Positions 13,233 through 25,490 of a stretch of 64,000 nt of DNA are shown in pieces. The position numbers and the translations under genes were made by a program. The stretch is from Brassica napus. Lineage: Eukaryota > Streptophyta > Magnoliopsida > Brassicales > Brassicaceae. Position 1 is the stretch's first letter. Every line of letters starts with the position of its first letter. The stretch is from positions 115,715 to 179,714 of the forward strand of contig NW_026014805.1 of NCBI RefSeq assembly GCF_020379485.1, in the 5' to 3' direction. The notes beneath the pieces were generated by a model that saw only the letters and a program-made list of their open reading frames with translations, searched no databases and was not told the DNA's origin.

Positions 13233-16059
13233 AATGGAATTGGATGATGTCGAGGTAAAGAAGCTCTGCCGAAAGGTTATACGCTACGCTGACGGCGATC
13301 ACACCAAGTGAGACACTGCGAGCTGAGAGTTTGGGAGTCAAAGAAAAGTCTAGACCCGTGTGAGGATAGGGTTAGAGGATTGAAGTCGTTTTGGGTTGGT
13401 TTGGATGTTAAGATCAAAAGGGATTTTATGAAGGTGAGCATTGCAAAGCTTATGAAGGTGAACAAGAGCATGCTGCTGATTTTAAACCTCATTCGGAAAA
13501 GGATATGGTCAAGAGGATAGGGAAGACCTGGGCTTATAAGATACTGGTTGGGGTGTGGGAACCAGTGGATGCAGTTGCTGCTGTTGGAATGATCAAAACT
13601 CAGCTCGCGTACGTGAAGGCTTTTACATCTAAGTCTAGGAAGAAGGGGTGGTCCAACGAATGGCCTTTAGCTGCGGTTGAAGAGCGGAGTAAGTTACTCA
13701 AGGAAATCAAGTTACTCAAGCAATGATATAGTATTGAAGTCCATAAAACTTCTGAAATCAGTGATTACCCAAAAGGTTCGTTCATGAGTATAGTATTCAT
13801 TAACAGCAGAATAATATAATACTGTTCATCTAAAATTATCTTCATGCCTTGCAGGTTCTGCTAATTGATAATTCAAGGATTAGATTGTTAGACAAACTCA
13901 TACGGCTTTCTGTTTTTGACAACCGCTCTTACACGCTTCAGCTGCTGAAACCTTTCTTGCTGGTTGGTTGGTTTGAAACTTTGGTTTCATTTTCCGTCTG
14001 ATTTGGTATTTGAACTGTTTCTTATATCCTTTCATGTCTTTTCTCATGTAGAATGAAATTGTAAGTATGGAATCAAAAGTCAAGTTAGATGCAGTAGAAG
14101 CTGATATTTTAGTGAACGAGGAGAAGAAGCCACTCAAAGAGGAGAAGTCACAGAGAAAAAAGACGAAAAAAACTAAAAGCATTAAGGTCTTTGAAGTTTT
14201 AAATTCACTATTTGCTTCCCTTACTTTTCAGTAAATGGTTTGTAAGAATGAATGGTCTTCATGGCGTAACAGAGAACTTCAACGAGCATGTCTAGTCCCG
14301 TTGATAAGAATGTTGAACGGTAAGCACCTCATGAGTCTTTATTGCGTGTTTGATGAATTGTTTCCGGGTTTCCTCTGAGCAAAACGTGTTCGTACATGTC
14401 CAGCACACCTTCTGTCAACCTTTAAGATACTATTGCAAGTGAAAAGGGACGATTGGAAATTTCATCCAACGCTGACATTCAGGTGGTAAAAGAGCTTCTC
14501 AATTGACGAATATAATTTGAATGTGTTGTATTGGGATGCATAATTCTTATTTCTTTCATTTGCGCATGCCTGGAAAAGATTCAGTGTCAGGAAACTTGGA
14601 GTCAGCACTTGGAGAAGGTGCAGCTAGATATAATTCAGCTCTTGACATGACGGTAAAGGTAAAGCAGTTACCAAACAAAAAAGACCATGTTCGTTCCATA
14701 TGTAAAGACCTTCTTATTCTCTTTGATAAATTGAAATTGCAGGCCCTCATGAACATAAACGTTCTTAAAGAAGATATAAAGTACAATAAGCAACCATTTC
14801 ACGGCAACCTGGAAGAACAAGTTCCTTGTGAGCTACAAAATTTATTTAGTGCTGTTGTGTCAGGGGAAATAAAAACTGAGGGAGTCTACAGTTTCATCTT
14901 GAGAGACTTACTTGCTTCCCTAGAAGAAGCTAAGTCCATGGTTCGTGTGAATAATATAAGCTTCTAAGCATCATATTGTTTTTTTATGCTTAACTAAAAG
15001 TAATGTATTTTTCAGTCAAGTGGTGCTGCTGAGGTACTTGTAACCATCCTTGAGTCTTGGCATCGCTGGACAAATTTAGAAAGAGAAAGCTTGGTGACAC
15101 GCCTTTTTACATTGGAGGAAAATGAAAGAATGCATTGTAGAAAATGCAGAAGGATGCCAAATTATCCAGAGCAAAGTTCTTATGGAATTGTTATGGCTGC
15201 AGATTCAATCCGAGACTTGAAGGTATGTTTCATTTATTTCGTATATCTTTCCTAGATAAACTGTTACGTGCCGTAAAATGATGTTATATGCTTATCTATA
15301 TGCAGTGTACTTTTCGGAATATGAAGTTTGTGGATATTCTTAAGGTGATGCGCATGGAATACAAAATGTTATGCGACATTAAATCTGGAGGCTGTGGAAC
15401 GACAAACTTTGTTCATCATGTTATAAGTAGATGCCCATCTATCTTCATAATCGGTAAGTTTTGAGAACCATGAATGTGATCTTATGCGTCCGTTTCATTT
15501 ACTATGCTTATGATTAAATAACGTTGGTGTTATGTGGGGTTTGCAACATTAGTATTAGAATGGGAGAAGAGTGAAACAGAAAAGGAAAATTTTGAAACAA
15601 CAAAGGCTCTAGAGTGGGAGATAGATATCAGCAGGCTGTACAAAGGCTTAGAACAAAACACTAACTACCGGCTTGTGTCTATGGTAAGAATTCAAAAAAA
15701 AAAAAAACTGAAACAGAGTCACAAATGCTTGTTCTATTTCTTTCTTATGTATCTCTCTGTTACATGCTCAGTATATATATGGGATGTGAATGCAGGTTGG
15801 ATATGGTGAAGAAGAAAGAGAACACATATGCATGGCTTATGAAAAGAGCCGGTGGGTCAATCTCAGACGTGAGTCTTTAGCAGGAGAGGTAAGATAATTT
15901 TCGCTTCCTTGAGTAGAATTGTGAAGTTAGATACAGACGTTGTAAACATCTGTAATTGCATAGGTTGTTGGCAACAACTGGAAGAATGTGGTCAGATTCT
16001 GTGGAGAAAGGAAGGTTCGGCCAGAGATTTTGTTTTATGAAGAGCTGCCTGATCCATGA
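13233..16059 (+). pseudogene. DUF627/DUF629 ubiquitin-hydrolase-related gene, broken copy 1
   Basis: This is a shortened relative of the gene at 17072. The start (ATG at 13233) runs to GDHTK and then meets a stop at 13309. About 400 bp of N-terminal coding sequence are missing before the frame resumes at LKSFWVGLDVKIKRDFMKV. Another deletion joins this to the GADFKP region out of frame, and a further stretch (FTSKSRKKGWSN to KLLKQ-stop at 13726) follows. The middle exons are recognisable (13855, 14056, 14276), and an exon at about 14400-14480 carries an in-frame TAA. In contrast, the C-terminal hydrolase-like exons read cleanly: about 14556-14660, 14743-14940, 15016-15221, 15306-15452, 15551-15682, 15795-15888 and 15964-16059, ending PEILFYEELPDP. 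It may be transcribed, but it cannot encode the full protein. Confidence 0.75.
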
Positions 16060-17071
16060 TGGCCTAACAAGTGTATAGATATGGGATATGTTGATGCAAC
16101 CTAATTAGAAGTATAATCTAGAATCAAGTTGTTAGCCATGGGCAACTTGATTTTCTCAAGAAACACCAAACTCCTTAACCTGCAACTAATGACATAATAA
16201 AATAATATAACCAACAATGTAGCTGGTTTAAGATAATACTTGTAAAGTCTATGGATAAAATAGGCTAAAAATCAGTAATATTCTAGTTTGTGGTATATAA
16301 TGAAAGGTTAATAAAACTTTTAAACATTATTTTTTGGTCCCCAAATGTTTCAAAATATTATTTCTTTGCCCCGTATCTTTCAATTTTTGAAGATTAGGCT
16401 TTTCTCCACCACCTTTAATAGACTCACGCTGCTTGATTTAGTGTTTGCGTATACACACTTTGTTCATCACAGTCATGAAGACGAACATTGTCCGAAACTT
16501 CACACTAGTTTTGGTCTATTTATCCCACAAAGTGTTCGATACAATTCCCCAATTGGCAACGCTCAAAATGTTCTTCCTCCCCCCCCCGCCTTGTCACGTG
16601 CCTCTCACGTGATAGAAGCATGACGATCGTTCGAAGCTTCACACTAGTTTCGAATTATTTATCCCAAACGGGTAAATGCACACAAAGTGTTCGATACAAT
16701 TCCCCCAATGGCAACGCTCAAAATGTTGTTCTTCCCCCCACCCCCCCCCCCCCCCCCGCCTTGTCACGTGCCTCTCACGTGATAGAAGCTTGACCATTGT
16801 TTCAACGCTTCACACTAGTTTTGATCTATTCATCTCAAATGGTTAATGCGCACAAGGTGTTCCATACAATTCCCCAATGCCAACGCTCAAAATGTTGTTT
16901 TTTCCCCCCACGCCTTGTCACGTGGCTCTCACGTGATAGAAGCCACCGTCTTCTCTTCCTTGCTGTTACGTTCGTTGATTTTCCCGCCTTTCTCTCTCTG
17001 AAAAAGCAAAAAAAAAAACAAAACTTGGAGAGCAAGAAACCGAAAGAAAGCCTCTTGAGAATCGTTGACTA
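16060..17071. promoter_or_regulatory. 5' flank of DUF627/629 copy 2 with three tandem G-box modules
   Basis: Three diverged tandem units (about 16484-16619, 16620-16789, 16790-16943) each contain a cttcacactagttt block, a gttcgatacaattcccc block, a poly-C run of variable length and two CACGTG boxes. The G-boxes are at 16595 and 16606, 16765 and 16776, and 16919 and 16930, always 11 bp start to start. The unit nearest the gene is 130-150 bp upstream of the ATG at 17072. The first part of the stretch (16060-16330) is the 3' flank of copy 1. No gene lies here. Confidence 0.7.
16734..16757. repeat. Poly-C run in the second G-box module
   Basis: A near-pure cytosine tract (one A interrupts it) in unit 2. 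The same position has shorter C runs in units 1 and 3, so the tract is expanding or contracting between copies. Confidence 0.8.
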
Positions 17072-20000
17072 ATGGAGTCTTCTCTCTTTAGAGACGACGA
17101 AGAAGGCGCAGAGCTCTTCCGCGACGCCAAAGAGCTAATCGCTAAAGGAGACCACACCAAGGCCCTGGAGATACTCGAAGATCTGTTACTATTCTACGCA
17201 CAAGAAGAAGGCTCATCGCTTCTACACAACGAACAAGCTACAATCTTCTCGAAGCTATCACGAGAAGCAACGAAAAACCCTAACTTGGCGTTCACGTACC
17301 TTTTGGCTTCAGTGTCATGCCTTGCCGAACAAGCAAACCTCTCGCGGCTCTGCGCAGAAAGGCTCCACCAACTAGGTCAACACCTTGGATCGGTGATGTA
17401 CTACAAGGAGTGTGTTCGCATAGGGAAACAGAGTTTATATGTTTCTCGAGGCCTAGAAGAGGAAAGGAGGAAAAAACTGGAGTTTATGATCAAAGATGCA
17501 GAGTTGAGGATCCTTGAGTGCAAGACTGAGACTATTAGAACCGATGAGGCGAAGTTTGTTGAGACAAAGAGAAGTCCAGAGCCTGTTAACAAAGGACTGA
17601 GGTTGTTTTGGATTGGTTTGGATGTTAAGATCAAGAGGGAGTTGATGAAAGTAAGCATTGAGAAGCTTAGAGGCTTTGTACATAGCAGCGAGGGGTCACT
17701 AAAGGCTTTGGAGAAAGTTCTCGCTTATGCTAAGGAACACAAGAGATGGACGACATGGGTGTGTCGAACTATATGTTTAGCGGATTTCTCTAAAGCTGAA
17801 GAGTGTAAGGCTCATTTTGAGCAACAACATGGTGCAGATTTTAAGCCTGAGTTGGAGAAGGATGTGGTCGTGAGGATAGGGAAAAACTGGGGTCATAAGA
17901 TTAAGGGTGGAGGTTGGGATGCGGTGGATACATTAGCTGCTGTTGAGATGATCAAAACTCAGCTTGAAGATGTGAAAGCGTTTACAACGGAAGCTAGGAA
18001 GAAGGGGTGGTCAAACCAATGGCCTTTGGTCGAGGATGAAAACCGGAGTGGTTTGCTCAAGGAAGTTAAACTACTCCTTGTGTCGCTCTATGAGCATCAG
18101 ATTCTCTCCTGCAGTATTAGAGACTGGGTGATGCGTTTTCCGGTTAAGCATCTTAGGAAACTCGAGGTTTCGGAAGAGAGTATTAACGATTGTCACATAG
18201 TGGAAACACCACAGAGCGTATGTTTTCTTGGACGTTATGAGCTCAGTCAGATCCTAGCCTTTCTAGGAACTATCAAGTGTGAAAGGCATGATGGTACAGA
18301 ACAAGTTTGCAGAGCAGTGGACAGTGTGTTGGATCGTATTCGAATTAAAGAAAGTGTCGAACTCGACGAGCAGTTTTCATTGATGCTCCTGGATAAAAGA
18401 CTGTTGAAAAGCAATAGTGCTGCTCCATTTGATGGTTGTGTTGATGATGGGAAAATCAAATTCATTAAAGATCCTGATGTTCACTACGCCAAGGCACAAG
18501 CTCAGGGAGGTGATATGATATCCTGGTTAGGTGACTCCTCTTCAGTGGATAAAAGCTTTCCAAAACCTATCAGGGAACACAATCTTGAAACCTGGGTGGC
18601 TGTTCTGAGAGCTGTTCAGTACACATGTAAAGCATTGAGAACCAAGTATGTAATGAAAGAGCACGTCTTGGAGTATGAAGCAGCTCTTACTTTCGTGGAG
18701 AACTTGTGTATGCTTGAAGATAAAAGAAGAGAGAATGCTCAGGACGATCGAAGGAAGAAGAGCTATGCATCTCTTCTCTGTGATAGATGTGAAGAGAGAG
18801 TCCCAAAAGAAAAAAATTCCCTCACTGCAAGATTGTTCTTGTGTGCAGTAAGAGATGTTTTCGAGGGAGGATGGGATCCGACATTTGATTTAGAAGATTG
18901 CATGAGTCGTGTACGTGAGGGTAAAGGTCTCAGAGATGACATAGTGTTGAAGTACATAGAACTTCTAAAATCGGCTGTCACAGAAAAGGTTCATCCATGA
19001 TTTGAATATATTTTCATAATAACATAAAAGTGTCCATCTGAAAGTATCTATATAACTTGCAGGTTCTGCGGATCGATGCAAAGATATTGCTGATTGATAA
19101 TTCAAGGATTAGATTGTTAGACAAGCTCACAAGTCTTTCTGCTTTTGACAACCGCTCTTATATGCTTCAACTGCTAAAACCTTTCTTGCTGGTTGGTTTT
19201 AAACTTTGATTATATACAGATAGCTCTCATTTTCTATCTTATATGACATTTGAGATGTTTCTTATATGATTTTCATGTAGAGTGAGATTTTAAATATGGA
19301 ATCAAAAGCCAAGTCAGAAGCAGCAGAAGCATATCTTTTACTCGAAGAGGAGAGGAAGTCACTCAAAGAGGAGAAGAAGTCACAGGCGAAAAAAAAGAAG
19401 ACAAGTAAAAGCACTAAGGTCTTTAAACTCTTAAATTCTCTGTTTGCTTCTCTGACTATTCCGTTCATCTGTTCTAAGAATGAATGGGCTTCATTGTGCA
19501 ACAGATAACTTCAACGAGCATGGCTAGTCCCGTTGAACAGTAAGTGTTAGATTAATTACCAATATCTTGTGACAGCTTTGCTATTTAAACACAAGTAAAT
19601 ACAAAGAAACATTCGAGGGGAAATACGTTTACTTACATGGTACCTCAAGAGTCTTTTTTTTTCGTGTTTGATGAATTGTTCTTACATGTGCAGAAAACCT
19701 TCAATCGACCATGAACCGGGAGGTACATCTCAATCACCAAAAACGATGGAAGAAGATTCCATCACAATGGAACCAGAAGATACTCTTGGAACTGAAAAGG
19801 GTCCATTGGAAATTTCATCCACCAATGACATTCAAGAGGGAGCTACTAAAGTTAACACTGATGGTAAAAAGAGCTTCTCAAGTGACGATTAATCTGAACT
19901 TTTTTTTTTTTTTAAGATTCATCCTTCTTATTAATATTGATGTTTCAAGATATGCAAAACATGCCTGAAGAAGGTTCACTGTCCGGACATTTGGAGTCAT

Positions 20001-22213
20001 CACTTGACATGACGCTTAAGGTAAAGCAGTGACCAAACAAAAAAGTAACAAGATTCAGTACCTAAACTGTCATCTTCTGATTTATCTCATTCCATATCCC
20101 TTTACCTTCTTATATAAATTCACACTGAAACCTTTCTTGCTGGTTGGTTTGAAACTTTATTTATACACAGAGAGCTTTCATTTTTCCGGCTGATTTGGTA
20201 TTTGAATTGTTTTCTTATATGTTTTCATGTAGAATGAAATTGTGATTATGGAACCCAAAGTCAAGTCAGATGCAGCAGAAGGGAAGAAGAAGTCACAGGC
20301 CAAAAAGACGAAAAAAGATAAAAGCATTAATGTATTTGTAGTTCTAAATTTCTCTATTTGCTTCTCTGACTTTTCGGTTAATAAGCTCTAAGAATGAATG
20401 GGCTTCGTGGCGCAGCCGATAACTTCAACGAGCATGGCTAGTCCTGTTGATAAGACTATTGAACAGTAAGTACCTCAACAATCCTTTTTTGCGTGTTTGA
20501 TGAATTGTTTTCTTGTTTTCTCTGAGCCATACTTGTTCTTACATATCCAGTGAATCTTCTGTCAAACTTGAACCGGAAGAAGATTCTATGGAACCGGAAA
20601 GAGGTCGAGTGGAAGCTACTACAGTTGACCGTGATGGTAAAAAGATCTTTCTCAATTGACGAATAATTTGAATTTGTTTTGTTTTGTTATGCGCTCATAA
20701 TTCTTATTTCTTTATTCACCACCTTCAAGATATGAAAAACATGGCTGGAGAAGATTCACTGTCGAAAATTTTGGAGCCAGTCCTTGAAGGAGCTACAGCG
20801 AGATACAATTCAGCTCTTGACACGACGCTAAAGGTAAACCAGTATACGTTAACTGTGGTCTTCTGATTCAGCTCATTCCATATTTTCTTTGATAAGTTCA
20901 AAAAAAGTGTTGGTATTGCAGGCCCTTCTGAGCATAAACGTTCTTAAAAAACAAGTTCTAAATTACAATAAGCAACCAGTTCATGACAACCTAGAAGAAC
21001 AAGTTCTATGTGCGCTACAAATTTTATTCACTGCGGCTGTGTCAGAGGAAATAAAAACTGAGGGAGTCTACAGTCTCATCTTGAGAGACTTACTCGTGTC
21101 CTTAGAAGCAGTTAATTGCATGGTTCGTGTGAATAATATTAGCTTCGAAGCATCATATTCTATTTTTATATTTTAATAAGCTTAACTAAAGGTAATGTAT
21201 ATTTTCAGTCGAGTGGTGCTGCTGAGGTACTTGTAACCATCCTTGAGTCTTGGCATTGCTGGAAAAATTCAGAAAGAGAAAGCTTGGTGACTCGCCTTTT
21301 CACGTTGGAGGAAAATGAAAGAATGAGTTGTAGAAAATGCGGAAGGAAGCCAAATTATCCAGAGCAGAGTTCTTACGGCATTGTTGTAGCTTCAGATTCA
21401 ATCAGAAACGTTAAGGTATGTTTTCATTAATTTGGCTTCTTGCCTTTCCTTAGAGAAACTGGTACTTCCCCTTTATAAAGCTGTTATGTGCTTTTCATAT
21501 ATGCAGTGTGCTTTTGGGGATATAAAGTTTGTGGATGTCCTCAAGGTGACCCGCATGAATTATAAAATGTTATGTGACATTAAAACTGGAGGCTGTGGAA
21601 CGTCAAATTGTGTTCATCACGTTATAAGTAGATGCCCACCTATCTTCATAATCGGTAAGTTTTTGAAAACCATGATTATGATCTCATATACTTATTTCAT
21701 TGGCTATGGTTATAATAAAATAACGTTGGTGTTTTGTAGTGTTAGAATGGGAGAAGAGTGAAACTGAAAAGGAAATTTCTGAAACAACAAAAGCTCTGGA
21801 GTGGGAGATAGATATCAGCAGGCTGTACGAAGGCTTAGAACCAAACACTAACTACCGTCTTGTGTCTATGGTTAAAAAAAAAAAAAACTTGTCCTATTGT
21901 TCTTCTGTGTTTCTCTGTAATAGTCTCTGATATAAGGGATGTGAATGCAGGTTGGTTATGGTGAAGAAGACGAAGAACACATCTGCATGGTTTATGAAAA
22001 GAACAGGTGGGTCAATCTCAGACGTGAGTCTTTAGCAGGAGAGGTACGACATAAACGGTTGATTTTGTCTTCCTTGTGTTGAATTGTTGGAATATATGTG
22101 TGGGAATGGCGTAGGTTGTTGGTAGCTGGAAGAGTGTGGTTAGATTCTGTGGAGAAAGGAAGATTCGGCCAGAGATTCTGTTCTATGAAGCTGTCCTATA
22201 TGTGAGGACCTAA
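17072..22213 (+). CDS. DUF627/DUF629 ubiquitin carboxyl-terminal hydrolase-related protein, copy 2
   Basis: The large first exon (17072 to about 18990) encodes roughly 640 residues: an N-terminal helical DUF627 region (ELFRDAKELIAKGDHTKALEILEDL) and then DUF629 (LDVKIKRELMKVSIEKL, RKKGWSNQWPL). Further exons start near 19063, 19281, 19505 and 19695. The C-terminal hydrolase-like part lies in exons starting near 20920, 21210, 21507, 21740, 21951 and 22115, ending LYVRT. In this last part the usual catalytic Cys box of ubiquitin-specific proteases is replaced by ARYNSALDTTLK, so it is probably an inactive pseudo-protease. The region where the catalytic His is expected reads GYGEEDEEHICMVYEK. 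The linker carries a Lys/Glu-rich coiled segment. The middle exons occur twice (19176-20035 and 20128-20840), so the real splice pattern is uncertain. The function of the family is unknown to me. Confidence 0.75.
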
Positions 22214-22933
22214 CAAGTGTATCAACATGGTGAAAACCATCATCGATGTATAAAACATTGAGAATTTGGCTCTGACATTATGTACTTAGACTCATATCTT
22301 GAATCAAGTTTGATAGTCATGTTAAACTTGATCTTTTCAAGAGACACCAATGTGCAAAGAGTACATGTACAGTTTTTAAGCTGATTGTTTTTGCTGGGCA
22401 TAGTAAAGATATTTACAGGTGCAGACTTGTACTTGCGCTTACTTTACTTGCCTCCAGGTTACTGTTCTAGCAGAAGGTACCACAGCAAGTGGAAGCAAAG
22501 CATCAGGACCCGCCATTTGGGAACTTAACTTTGTTTGGTTCCTAGTCATTCGTCGACTATGCACCAATGGCTTCTTCTGCTTCTTGTCTCGCAAGTCAGA
22601 AGAAGCAAGCACAACATTTTATTGACAAACAGGAACTCAATTCCAGATTCTACTTCATTTAAGTGTGTCCAGTGCACCATTCTCTCCTTTTCCAGCAGAT
22701 TCTACTTCCATTTATTATTTAGATTTTAATTTTATAAGTTAGTGTAATGATTCATTCTTATCTCGACTGATTTTGCGTTTCATTGTAACTTTTTTATAAT
22801 AATTCGGAAAAAAAAACGAACAAGCCCAGCCAAAACGAGTAAAAACTAGAGGCTAATAATTAACTAAGTAAAAACTAGAGGCTAATAATTAACTAAGAAA
22901 ACGAACAAGTAACTAAACCAAACAATAACCCAA
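22214..22933. other. Convergent spacer between DUF627/629 copy 2 and LEAFY
   Basis: The two genes end tail to tail here. A short codon-like stretch (VTVLAEGTTASGSKASGPA, about 22458-22515) has no start or partner exon and is left unassigned. The LEAFY 3' UTR occupies the right side and contains the 29-bp tandem repeat. Confidence 0.5.
22839..22896. repeat. Perfect 29-bp tandem duplication just 3' of LEAFY
   Basis: The unit starting gtaaaaactagaggctaata occurs twice without a mismatch (22839-22867 and 22868-22896), 38 bp beyond the LEAFY stop codon and so probably within its 3' UTR. Short acgaacaag motifs flank it. Confidence 0.9.
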
Positions 22934-25490
22934 CTAATTAAACCCCAAACCGCCGGACGCAGACGATCCAGTGCAGCTAATACCGTTCCCAACCAAAGCT
23001 GAAGCCGCAGCAACCGCATTGCTCCGCTCCAAATGGCAGAGCTGACGCAGCTTAGTGGGGACATACCAAATGGAGAGGCGAGGATGAGCGTTGAAAACAG
23101 CGTCTATGTCCCAGCCATGACGACAAGCTATGTTCACAAGCGGCTTGTAACATGCCTGACGCCACGACCCAACGTTCTCGCCGCGTTCTTTAAACGCTCT
23201 TCGTAGAGCGTTTGAAGCTTCTTCGTCTAGGCAGTGGAGTGCGTAGCAATGAACGTAGTGTCGCATCTTCGGCTTGTTTATGTAACTCGCTCCGGACTTC
23301 TTGGCGTATCTGAATACTTGGTTCGTCACCTATTTACATATTTTTCCAAAACATTAAAATCAGTATTTAATAGCTCCAAACAGAAAGTACCAATATTTAT
23401 GTTGTAAAAAGATTATCATAAAAACAATGGAACTAAAAATTTGAGAAAGAACAAAAAAAAAAGGAGTTTTATTCGCTTAAATTTTCTGTACTTTAAAAAA
23501 AAATAACGTGCGTCTGTACAAGCAATGGCACAGAGCTCATGGATTATGTACTATCGTCACTCAAAGAAAGGAGACACTATTACCCGCTGAGCAATATCAT
23601 GTATCCAAATATCATTTCTAAATATATACACACAAAAAAATATCCTTATTAATTGGCAAAAAGTATAATATCTATGTTTATTTACGCACATGCATGCAGA
23701 AATTGATCGAATCTAAATGCATAAGGACATCGTATCTTAGTACTTGCTATCTCATGTCGTTTTTAGACTAAAACAAAACAACGACTGTGTTTTTATCCTA
23801 ACTCGACACGTTGTCGTACGCTGACTCTGTCAAAACTTTAAATTGAAATCTAACTATATTCGTTAACAAAATGAAAATGTAAATCAGAACCTATATAAAT
23901 CTATGCCACACATAGCAAAAACTAAAAAGAAAATAAAAAAATAATACTGGAAAACAAAACACTGACCTAGTGACTTGTCAAACTTACTTTAAAACAGCTG
24001 TCGATGATAATGGCTATGGTATCCCTACCATACCTCATAAATTCCGACAGAACTAATATATAAATATATTTTTCTTTTTTTTTGCGCAACATAAATATAT
24101 TTTTCTAAAAATAATAATAATGTAAAAGTAAACGTACGGCTAGGATTAAGTCTTGGAAGATACCTTGGTGGGGCATTTTTCGCCACGGTCTTTAGCAATG
24201 GTCTGAACCTGAATAAGAAACTCGCGACACTGTTCGTACAAGTGGAAAAGATAATCCAAACCGTTCTTTTTGCCACGTGCCACTTCCCCTGGCTCCGTTA
24301 CGATGAACGGATGCTCTCTCTGTCTCTCAATCCCCAACACACCACCACCTCCTCCTCCGTTACCGTCATCGTCATCATCACCTTCGTTCATGTCATCATC
24401 GGTTTCCACTGACGTCACCATCTGTTTCTTTCTGCGTCTTTGCTGTGGCTTCTTCATCTTTGCCTGCCCTGCGTCCCAATAGCCTCCTCCTCCGCCGTTG
24501 TTCCCCGCCGCATCGGTATGTTCTAGCTGATGCACTGGCTCCTCTGATAACCCTGTCCAATCATCTATATATACTTTTTGTCACAATCACATAATTTCTA
24601 TACACTATAACTAATCCTCGTACTTCTTGCAATAGGTCTAATATATAACAACCTGACTGCACTGCATAGTGTATAAACTGTATACACAATAGCACGTTAA
24701 GGGGTGGTTTTAGTGACAAATAGATAAAATATTCGTTTACACCCCAAATATTAAAAAATATTATACATATATTAAATATCACTCAAATCATCAATCAAGA
24801 TTATTAAAATTTAAAGTAAAAAATGTATATAATCCCTTAAATTTTAGATGAGGCTCCTATAAACGCATATTTACTATTTTCACAACTTTATTATACACAA
24901 ATAAACGTGGAACGTGAGAAATACATGTATATATTCAATGATATTGGTACTTTCTTTTTGCTGAATTGTAAACATCATTAATATGATGAAATGACCTGCA
25001 AATATCATTATTATGTTGTTATTGTACCTTCTTGAGAGAGTGCATCAAGAGCGTGATGAGTGCCGGAATCACCTGCGGCGGAGAGTATCAAATGACGGCG
25101 TCTAGAAGACCCCTCCTCCTCCTCTTCTAGCAACCGTCTCCGTTCAGCTCTCACGGCGGCTTTGACACCGTACCGTTCACCGACGAGAAGCTCCCAACGA
25201 AAGATATGAGAGAGGCTATTCATCATATCCTCAAGCTCCTCGTCCTTCATGCCCACAAGCGTGCTCGCCGTGAAACCTAGCTCGGCTATCTTCGCCGCCG
25301 TGTAAAAACGTACACCGTAAGGACCGAACAAACCCTCCAACCCACCTAGTCTCATTCCAAACGCTGCCGTCTGCGGTGTTGCGGGGGGTTGTTGCTGCGG
25401 TGGAGGAGGAACCGGAGGTGGTGGTTGTTGAACCATTGCTCTCGTTGGGTTCCATCGGAATAAGCCACTCGTGAAACCTTCAGGATCCAT
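22934..25490 (-). CDS. LFY: LEAFY floral meristem identity transcription factor
   Basis: LEAFY switches on floral homeotic genes (APETALA1, AGAMOUS, APETALA3) and commits meristems to flowering. Three exons (25490-25028, 24552-24164, 23329-22934) join in frame to 415 residues, the gene's usual three-exon layout. The N-terminal SAM-like oligomerisation domain lies at about residues 45-125 ([20 protein letters not shown], then [11 protein letters not shown]). A variable acidic/Gly linker follows. The C-terminal helix-turn-helix DNA-binding domain begins near [20 protein letters not shown] and contains [19 protein letters not shown] and [20 protein letters not shown]. The start is fixed by [11 protein letters not shown], the family N-terminus. 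The extreme C-terminus (SASGGLGFN) departs from Arabidopsis. No frame break is seen, so the gene should be functional. A LINE sits about 1.1 kb upstream. Confidence 0.98.

Noticed and set aside
22458..22515. Codon-like stretch VTVLAEGTTASGSKASGPA after DUF627/629 copy 2
   Set aside because: It lies beyond the gene's stop codon, has no supported splice partners and matches no family I know.
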